The notes beneath the pieces are model-generated. The model saw only the letters and a list, made by a program, of their open reading frames with translations. It did not search any database and had not been told where the DNA came from. From contig NC_061061.1 of the NCBI RefSeq assembly GCF_021917145.1, positions 11,086,494 through 11,150,493 of the forward strand: a stretch of 64,000 bases of DNA, in the 5' to 3' direction. Positions 55,983 to 64,000 of the stretch are shown here, in pieces. The position numbers and the translations under genes were made by a program. The stretch comes from Hypomesus transpacificus. Taxonomy: Eukaryota > Chordata > Actinopteri > Osmeriformes > Osmeridae. The first letter of the stretch is position 1. Each line of letters opens with the position of its first letter.

Positions 55983-57812
55983 ATGATACACAGTAATAAA
56001 GAACAGGCTGAATTATCAGGTAAGAACCTTTTCTTTTAGACATTATAAATGACTTTTGTCATTTGTACGCTATTGTTTAATTTAGGTTATTGTTTCATAT
56101 TGATAATTATTTTCTTAAAACTGCGTTCACCGGATTGAACTATAGTTTGACCATACAGGAAGATGCCTAAAAATATCGTCCGAACATCTTACTCTAAGCC
56201 CATACGTTGCCAGTTTTATTCAAATTTTTTGTACGCATCCAAATGTAGGCCGTTTATAATATCACACTCAGTTTGATAAACTTATGCAGCGGATACTTTA
56301 AACTATTACTCTCCTACTACTTCCCCATTGACCTCTCCATGACAGACAAACGTTTGAGACTGCAGTCCCCCGCTCTTAGTCGGCGTCTGTCGGCCTCGGT
56401 GGTGGAGCGGGTGTCCAGAAGCCTGAGGAGCTCCGGTACCATCACAGAGATGGAGAGGCAGGTGATTATGTCGCAGCCCACAGTCATGCAGAAATCCACG
56501 AAGCTGATGCAGATAGTCATCAGCAAGGGATGCAACGCCTGTGAGCTCTTCTACAGCTCTTTGGATATGTGTGGCTCCCTCATCTTCGAAGGCCCAGATC
56601 CAGGTAAGTGTTTTGTGTGTGCATATATGTGTGTATTACTGTAAGAGCCTGAGTTTGTGATCACAGCTGATGTGAGCCATACATATTGACATGTTAATTA
56701 TGCTTCAGTTTGCCTCTCTCCTCCAGCTCATCTCTCATTGGAAAACTCTCCAGTCCCAGGTGAGTTTAGACGACAGAGACACGCACTATGTGGAACTTTC
56801 ACCGTGCAAAGTGTACAAGGCTCATATGTCTTTCACTTTCCACAGCCATTGTGTAAAAAACCCTGGCTGTGATGCCGTGTGGGGTTTCTAGAGCTTCTAG
56901 ATGAAAACTCACATGAGGAAGTTTTAGAGTTCACTTTCACAGTAGCGTCACTTCCTTTTCTTTAGAATTCATCCTCGTTACGTTTTTAATCCTTTTAACA
57001 CTATACAGCACAACAGCCCATAATAATGTTGTTACCTGTTACCCCGACTAAACCAATCAGGAATTGTGTGTTTAAATAATCCAAAATAGTTCCTGTAGAA
57101 CCCAACAAGGTTCTACTTCAACCGTTCTTCCACTGTTACAAATGGTTCTATATGTCTAGCTGTCTTTAATACACTCCCTGATCTCTGTCCCTGTGTTTGC
57201 CAGAGAGAGATGACCCTACCCCCACCTACATCATCAACATCCAGAACTCCACCCTGAACCACTGCATCATCGGAAGCGGGAACCACCAGGATGTGTTGGT
57301 AGAACAGCAGCCCCTGCTGGGTCCCGTTCCTGGGCTTGCCCCTGGTAAGTGTGGGTCATACAGTGTAGAATGAGGAACACCCACCCACCCCACATGCCTT
57401 CTCTTATTTAGGAAGGAGTTACATTGATTTGCATCACATTGACCGCCCGTCATCTCACCGGACTGGAATTTATCTGTTCTCATAAAAGTTGTTCTCTTTT
57501 TTTTGTCCTTGCACTGCATGTTTATTGGTATGCATCATCAGACCAAAGATAATTCCTTGTATGTGAAAAACAACTTGGCAATAAACCTGTTTTTGATTCA
57601 TATCGATTTTTTCTCCTGTGAATATTTTCTCACCAGGGTGCAATTGCAGCTGTGGCCACCAGATAGTGGTGCAGACTACACAACCAGAGTCACAGGGAGT
57701 CGAGGTGCAGAGCTGTAGCGTGCAGTATGTCATCATTGGAGATGACAACACCATGGAGGTCAACCACACTCAGTCACCCGCCGAGGAGGACTCGGACATA
57801 CCTGAGGACTGA
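55983..57812 (+). CDS. Putative CARD-like protein with two RHIM-like motifs, 214 aa, 5 exons
   Basis: Exons 55983-56019, 56346-56603, 56727-56759, 57204-57344, 57637-57812; every junction is GT-AG in phase 1 and the frame closes at TGA. The 33-base third exon could be skipped without frame change. Residues about 14-95 look like a CARD: LSASVVERVSRSLRSSGTIT, then ERQVIMSQPTVMQKSTKLMQ and ISKGCNACELFYSSL, the last with the Lys-Gly-x-x-Ala-Cys pattern seen in CARDs of caspase-1/ASC type. Exon 4 has NIQNSTLNHCIIGSGN (121-136); exon 5 has SVQYVIIGDDNTMEV (184-198). Both keep the hydrophobic-Ile-Gly-x-x-Asn spacing of RHIM amyloid motifs, though the usual Gln before the last hydrophobic residue is Ile. 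Between them lies CNCSCGHQIVVQ; the tail is acidic. No kinase, caspase or NACHT domain. Likely a cytosolic death-fold adaptor; the function is inferred, and no named orthologue is recognised. Confidence 0.7.
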
Positions 57813-57924
57813 TTACTGCGGTGTGGGTGACTAAGGTTGGAACAATATATTGTTCATATAGCCATATTATGTTGTCAATCATGTCACCACAGCATTGAAA
57901 CAGCACTTGCCACGATAATTAATG

Positions 57925-59115
57925 ACTTAATTGGCCTCAGATGCAGGCTCTATCTCTGTCCTGGTTCTCCTGGACCTGAGTGCAGCATTCGACACTGTTG
58001 ATCATAACATTTTCCTGGAGCGTATTGAGAACTATGTGGGGATAGATTGTATCCATCTGACAGATCACAATGTGTCTGGTATGATGGCCGTTCATCAAGG
58101 AGCTCCATTGTAGAATTTGGATTACCACAGGGTTCTGTCTTAGGCCTTCTGTTTAGTTTTTTTGCTCTACATGCTGCCTCTAGGAAACATAATTCGAAGC
58201 TCTGGAGAAGGCTGCTGCACAGATGACACTCGATTATACATGTTGCTGAAACCTGGACAACTACCACCCACTCTTGAAACATGTGTCTCTGCGATAAGAA
58301 CATGGATGACAGCCGATTTCCAACTTCTAAACTCGGATGAAACAGGTGCTAATTGTAGGACCTAAAAGACGGACTAGAACCAGAAAACTGATTTCATAGT
58401 CTTAGTACTAACCAACATATCAATCCATGGACTTACCCATTGGGTATCCTCGCACCCTATCAACCAATGAGGACACTACGATCCCAAAACGTTGGTTTTT
58501 TGGTAGTTCCCAAAATAAAATAAAAACTACGGAGCCCAGGGCATTTTTATATAGAGCTCATCTTCTCTGGAACAGACTTCCTACTTTAAATAAGGAGACT
58601 GACACCATTTTGACATTTACAGCTATATTTAAAACCTTTTTGTTTGTTCAGTTTTGTTTTTTCAGAAGCTGAAGTGTGTTTTGTATGTCTGTATTTGCAC
58701 TATACAAATGAGTTACCAATAAAGCGAAGCTAAACTTGTTTGCAGTTGTGTGTCGCAGGCGAGCTGTGTAAGTGTGTGTTGCATGGGTGTTATGATGAGT
58801 TACTGTGTTACAAGTTGAATGTGGGGACATGGTGTTGTACAGAGGAGGGAATCCCTCACCAAATTGCTCCTCCCAAAGTTTCTTACATTTCTTTCTCAAA
58901 GAGTTTTCCTGGGAGGTTTTCCTTGTCTTCCTTGAGGGTTTAGGTTGGCTGAGGGGCAGTTCCATGGGCGTATGTGAAACCCTATGTGACGTTTACAACA
59001 GTCACACTGTCCACTTATGCATCCTAGTGTCTCGCTGTCTTTGTGTGTGTGGCTGTGCTTGTGTCCTTTCTAGCCTAGCCCCCGTTCACAGTATTCCCCT
59101 TGGGAATCAATAAAG
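57925..59115 (+). mobile_element. Dead non-LTR retrotransposon remnant (L2/CR1/Rex1-like), 3' part
   Basis: Fragments in shifting frames match reverse transcriptase and the LINE 3' domain: LVLLDLSAAFDTVDHNI (57958-58010), FGLPQGSVLG (about 58114), CCTDDTRLYMLLKPGQLPPT (about 58215-58275) and RAFLYRAHLLWNRLP (about 58535-58580). The catalytic YADD is replaced by CTDD and there are frameshifts, so it is inactive. Sequence to about 59115 (gttttccttgtcttccttgaggg, aataaagtac) resembles a fish LINE 3' end. AATAAA at 58718 and 59109 could serve the CARD-like gene. Confidence 0.75.
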
Positions 59116-61708
59116 TACTACTCTACTCTATATATTTTGTATAGGTAATTCTACTGTACTCCATAGATCTTGTAGGTCATTGTATAAGTATTTCAGTGAT
59201 ATTGATATATCTGAAAAAAATAAATGTTTCCATAAACTGTATGGTATTTAAAGATATTGAAGAATGTTTAGTTGTGTTACATCGCTTGTGTAATGTATTA
59301 CTCTATAAACATAACTGAAGATCAACTCATTCACTTTGGTCTTTGTGTTTGCCCCCCTCACTCAGTAATATATCAGGCAGACTGAAGATGTTTAGCATTA
59401 CACGTTTATTGTTGGTTAGTCTTCATCTGTTAGGATCTCAGTAGGGATTTACAGCTGGAAGGTAGAACAGCCCATAGATACTAGGTACAGTACACAGCAG
59501 GTCATGCATGTTACTGCTGTCACATTTGGGGGTTTCTGGTATGCATTATACTATCAGACTGTCTTTTTTTTACTTGTTGAAGCCTGTGCGAGAGATTTTC
59601 TCCACTCTAATTTTTAACACTGTCTAGAGTTCAAGACAACATCATCCTGTTTGATGAACACAGTAGAGAGACCATACACAGCATGGTGATGATTATGGCT
59701 GGGTCACGATTAGATTCCTCACATAATATGATCATGAGAAAAGGCAGTGTGTTTAAGGCAGATTAACAGACTGGCTTATCATCCTACTGTTTAGAGACAC
59801 TTTCATGGACACACCCTGAACTCCCAAACTATGCCTTATTCTTACTTAACTCAAAACTGTACAGAAAGTTGTCAATGCAGGATGTAAATACAAATTCAGG
59901 AAGGCATTATTTAGAGGCTTTGAGTTGAACAGCATAAATAGCATTGTTAGGCTTCTGTGCCACCAATACAACTAAAAAGAGGGGACAATTTCACAAACCA
60001 AAACAGTTAATGTAGAAGCTTTTGACCATTGTGTTTCCCTAACATTACTATGAAGCTTAAACAACTCTGCAAATCATTACAAAAGATGATTATATCTATA
60101 GAACATCTGATGCAATTTTTTCTTTAACAACCAGAAATATTTAACTTCCTAACAAAAGAAAAATCTGAAGCATATAATAACACAGGTTTCTAAAATAAGT
60201 TGGAGAATGGTTTCATAAATTAAGTATATTTTCCTGGGACAAAGTTAGTTTTGGGCTTGTATTTCTGAGTGGCAATTGTGGCGATAGAGATGCTTCTTGG
60301 TTTGATTGCTGTGAAGCACATGTCAGGAATTGAAAATCTTGAATAGGATGATATAGATTGCAAACACTGTAAAAGCAGGATGAGTAAGACTGGTCAGAAG
60401 AGAATGACAGAATGACCAGGATGACTTAAGTGTCCAGTATTGAAAACCTTGTTTATAATTCCACGGCTTGTTATACTCTCATCAAATATTTTATTGATTT
60501 TTTCTATGTAATCCTGCTGGACACCTATGGGTGCTTTTGAATAAGTGAGCTTGGTAATTTAAGTGAAACGCATTACAGCATTGTTTTATAGTAGCTGGTC
60601 CACATCAATGCTATGAAGGGTCTGTAAGATCCTGCTATGAACTACATACAACTGTGTACTGATCAACCACATCAGATAATGTAAAATTGTCTATTCATTT
60701 AGCAGACTGTCATCTTTTAAGTAGATAGCATGCTCAAAGACTGTTATTCCTGGCGCATCCTCTTTGCAAGACACGTTCGCAAGACTATTTAATATTTACA
60801 CCGAAACATAGAAGACTTCTTTGGGTTTGAATCAGTTTAGAATAGAGGAGTTATTTCTGCATGAAATCAGCAAACAGCAACTGCTGTTGTGTTCTCAATG
60901 ACATGGCATCCACATTTGTCTTATAGTTTCATTGAAATAACTGTGAGGCCGAAAGCAGAATTCTACCACCACACCAAATAACCTGAACAAGTCATTATCA
61001 ACAAGACTTTCACCACAAACTCTGAATCATGTACACACTCAAACATACCAGTACATACCAATACAAAAATGTAACTCACAAAAAATAAAGATGTGGATGT
61101 TTAATTTCCTTTGACCAAGTCTACCCATTTGAGGCCACTCCAAATGTCTCACTCTTCAATTAAAAAAAGTCTTAATTGAGGCATGTATCTTTGTCAGTCT
61201 GAGAATGCCGATGCCTGAGGGATTGGAATGTGCATTGCTTAATCGTCATTCTTGTGCTCATGTGTTTTTCTGTGGGCGGCTAGGTCCCTCCAACATCTCA
61301 GGGGCTAACGCCACTCTGCTGTGCTGTTGTAGAGGCAACAATTCTCATAGTAACTTGCTATCCTTTCTCATCCCTCTATGAAAACAATGTCCGAATATTT
61401 ACACAACAGAGGTAAATCCTGTATAAAATGGGCTAATCCGTTTATCTTGAAGTACAGGTACTGCAGATCAGGACCCACACAGCAACACCACACTGTCCAC
61501 AGCCCTCCCGGATCCTAGTAACCCCCTCTGACTGCATGGAAAGACAGTCAGTCCAAACTAGACGATGAGACCAGATCAAATGAGTTAGATCCAGTCTGAA
61601 GTTCAGTGTCGTGCCATATGAGCTGGAAGCAGCGAGAGGAGAGCAAAGGGACGTGAGGAAGAGGGAAGAGAAAGAGAACGAAGACAACAGGAGAGGAGAG
61701 GAGGCGGT
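59116..61708 (-). other. spire1: Gene-free AT-rich stretch, probably spire1 3' UTR
   Basis: No coding exon is seen. A minus-strand AATAAA (plus tttatt at 59405-59410) suggests a spire1 3' UTR of about 2.3 kb; 59116-59400 would then be the tail-to-tail spacer with the CARD-like gene. No notable repeats. Confidence 0.45.
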
Positions 61709-63406
61709 TCAGATCTCATTGATAGTCCTTTCAGAGGGGCGGTACTCCGAGGCCCCTTTGGGGGAGGACGTGTAGAACGATTGGGTCTTGCGTTTTAACC
61801 GAGCCCTCTTGGTGGCCAGCGATAGGCTGTGCTTGCTGGAGGAAATGATTTCGGAGATGAACTTCTTGCAGTCGACACACACCTCCATGGTGGCCCAGTC
61901 CTCCGTCAGCTCCGGGGGCAGCTCCAGCTCGTCACATGACTTGTCCCCTCCGTGCTTCGCCAACCTGAATGGACAAGAGACAAGGGGGACAGTTAACTAC
62001 ATCAGTATGAACTCACTCGGGACCGTTCTTCTCAAGACAAACTCCTTCTACCAGGAGTGTGTACCAGTTAGCTCAAACTCTTTGTAGCGTCATCTGAAGC
62101 TCAAAGGGGGAACTTCATGTTGTCATCTCATAGGAGACCTGGAGGTGCAACTCCAACAAAGCTGCTTTCGTTTCACTGTGTCGGCGTGTGAGCATTCAGT
62201 TGTGATGTAGTGCTTCGCAGGGATGGGGCTTACTTGGACATGGTCCTCTGAAGGCTGGGACGATGGTGGCTGCCGGACGCTTTCTCAGCCTTGGGGACTG
62301 CTCCGCCTTTCCCTGCTCCTCCCCTTCCTACCCCAGCACCTCCTCTTCCTACTCCAACTCCTCCTCTTCCTGCTCCCCCTCTCCCAGCGTCTGCAGCTAC
62401 TCGGAGCGCTCCTCCTACTCCTCCTGCTGCTCCTCCTCCTGCTACTCCTCCTGCTGCTCCTCCTCCTGCTCCTCGTCCAGCTGCCGCCGCCGCCGCTCCC
62501 ACGGCTGCCATGGCGGCCAGCCTGTCCCTGGGAAGGGTGTTGGTAGACCCCAAGGAATAGATAGGGAGGCTGGCGTAGGGCTTGGAGGGCAGGCGCATCT
62601 GAGAGAAAGGGAGCGAGAGAGTTAGAGAAAGAGAGAGCAGGAGACGGAGATTGAGAAAGAGAGAGAGTCTAAAATAAGAGCGCTAGCAACGTGTTGTGCA
62701 TGTTGTTAATGACAATGACTCACCTTTTTACAGCACTGAGAACAAACGGGCCTACAGAGAGATACAGAGAAAGAGAGAAACGAGAGAGAAAAGCAAGAGA
62801 AAATGTGGGAAAAAGAAGAGAAGAGAAAACCGTTTTATGTGAGGAAACCCGCAGAGGACACATTTAGGTGATGAAAAGATGCCCCTCGAGTTCCCCAGCA
62901 GCGAGCCCAGGCCCTACCTTTTGCAGAACTGGCAGGTGTAGGACCAGGTGAAGAAGGAGAAGCGTTTGGTTCTGCAGCAGAAGCAGAGCTGTGACGGAGA
63001 GAAGACAGCATGTGAGGAAAACGGACACTCTCCGTGACACAGCTACACAGTCATCAGAGTCCATTAGGAGTGTTGAGTTCCCCCTGGGGCCACCTCTAGC
63101 CATCTGAGGCTTCAATGACTGCATGTGACTAAACATGAAAAATACACCACATGGTCTACTGTTATATCAATGAGAAAACAGTAAGCTGCGTGTAAGTGTA
63201 GTATTTAGACGTTAGTTGCGTGTGCAGTACAGTGTGATGGTTGTGTGTTACAGCAGGCGATGGCTGACCTTCCCCTTCTTCAGGGCGTTGTAAATGTCCT
63301 TGTACTGCTGGAACTTCTCTAGCTCTGCCTTCACCAGCACCTGTCTGATGTGCATCACTTCCTCCACTGTCAGAGATAGACACTCTACCGGGAAACAGAA
63401 CTCCTC
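61709..63406 (-). CDS. spire1: Spire actin nucleation factor, C-terminal part, last 5 exons
   Basis: Spire nucleates actin filaments with formins on Rab11 vesicles. Only the C-terminal part lies here; KIND and WH2 domains are beyond the window's right edge. Exons in transcript order: 63269-63406, 62918-62988, 62724-62751, 62234-62598, 61709-61964. The first encodes the Spir-box ([20 protein letters not shown]). The next encode the modified FYVE-type zinc region ([20 protein letters not shown], then a 28-base micro-exon PVCSQCCKK), then [17 protein letters not shown]. The last encodes [20 protein letters not shown] and ends SERTINEI-stop. [15 protein letters not shown] and the tail fit SPIRE1 rather than SPIRE2. 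Odd: the fourth exon carries a long Ala/Gly-rich insert (about 62300-62500). Sequence 63407-64000 is intron with (CA)n at 63418-63440. Confidence 0.92.
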
Positions 63407-63859
63407 CTGTACACGTGCACACACACACACACACACACATATTGTTACTATGACAACCCCTTGCTTCATACACTGGGCCCTTGTTACCAGTCCTTGTACA
63501 CATATGCACACACACACACAGCACCTTTTATTACACTCTCCCATGGCTCATGCTCCATTTGGGCTGAAAACATCTCCTTTGTGCACACTGCCCCAGGGGG
63601 ACAAAGCACAGGGAGCACTTAGTGCATCTTCAGCTGGACACAGGGCCAGAGAGAGGGCCAGAGAATAGCAACAACATTCTCCGGTAGACAATCCTGGATG
63701 GGCCAAACTTAAAGCTGCAGGACTTTTATCGAAATTCGTATTTAGCAATATAAGCTGATAGCTAGCTAGACTAGCTACGTGACGTTTGCAAGCATAGAAG
63801 CTACAGTTAAAACATAGATGGGATGAGCTGAAATGAACGAAAACGGTTAGTCGGTGTTC

Positions 63860-64000
63860 TGACCAACATATCAATTAAAGAGCTTTCTAACCAATCACAT
63901 CAAGGCTGTGAAGCACTCTATCCAATCACACCAGAGATTGGAGAGCTTTCCAACCAATCACATTTAGGATGGACTCAGCTCTACCCAATCATCTCTACCC
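63860..64000. repeat. 31-32-bp CCAATCA tandem repeat, at least 4 units, cut by window edge
   Basis: CCAAT pentamers at 63891, 63922, 63954 and 63985 are spaced 31, 32 and 31 bases. The flanking words agctttc(t/c)aa and aatcacat recur. It lies in a spire1 intron and continues past the window. Confidence 0.75.

Noticed and set aside
57931-58365. Reverse-transcriptase-like frames as a host gene
   Set aside because: Frameshifts, loss of the YADD motif and LINE-type 3' sequence show a dead retrotransposon.

Overview
The window is vertebrate nuclear DNA, almost certainly from a ray-finned (teleost) fish. Genes are split into many short exons with GT-AG introns. Introns are crowded with (GT)n/(CA)n, (GA)n and pyrimidine-rich microsatellites. 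A C2H2 zinc-finger gene has the N-terminal helix I associate with fish members of that family, and a dispersed repeat core common in fish genomes occurs twice. The species cannot be named from sequence alone.

Layout. 1-34.4 kb (+): most of oxr1 (oxidation resistance 1), 14 coding exons with LysM, GRAM and TLDc domains; its first exons lie outside or were not found. A separate first exon at 27.4 kb would give a short TLDc-only isoform. 35.0-36.5 kb (+): a two-exon C2H2 zinc-finger gene. 37.1-37.6 kb: three tRNA-like segments in alternating orientation. 39.0-43.1 kb (-): a complete 11-exon sqle (squalene epoxidase, 571 aa). 44.6-48.1 kb (-): a complete 14-exon xylose isomerase (445 aa), an enzyme known mainly from bacteria, fungi and plants; its upstream region holds an inverted, decayed copy of its own penultimate exon. 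49.0-54.8 kb (-): rnf144b, an RBR E3 ubiquitin ligase with an unusual N-terminal Pro/Ala/Ser/Thr-rich extension. 56.0-57.8 kb (+): a five-exon gene for a 214-aa protein with a CARD-like domain and two RHIM-like motifs, preceded by an IRF-type and a perfect NF-kB-type site. 57.9-59.1 kb: a dead LINE remnant. 59.4-63.4 kb (-): long 3' UTR and last five coding exons of spire1.

Most genes here are unrelated housekeeping or regulatory genes. The best candidate for an undescribed system is the small CARD/RHIM-like gene. It is divergently arranged with rnf144b, and its upstream DNA looks like an innate-immunity promoter. The xylose isomerase is the second most interesting item. Exon boundaries were derived by hand from splice signals, reading phase and remembered family sequences. 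Phase closes for all six main gene models: sqle, xylose isomerase, rnf144b, the CARD gene and the zinc-finger gene are complete, and the oxr1 and spire1 parts are in frame throughout.
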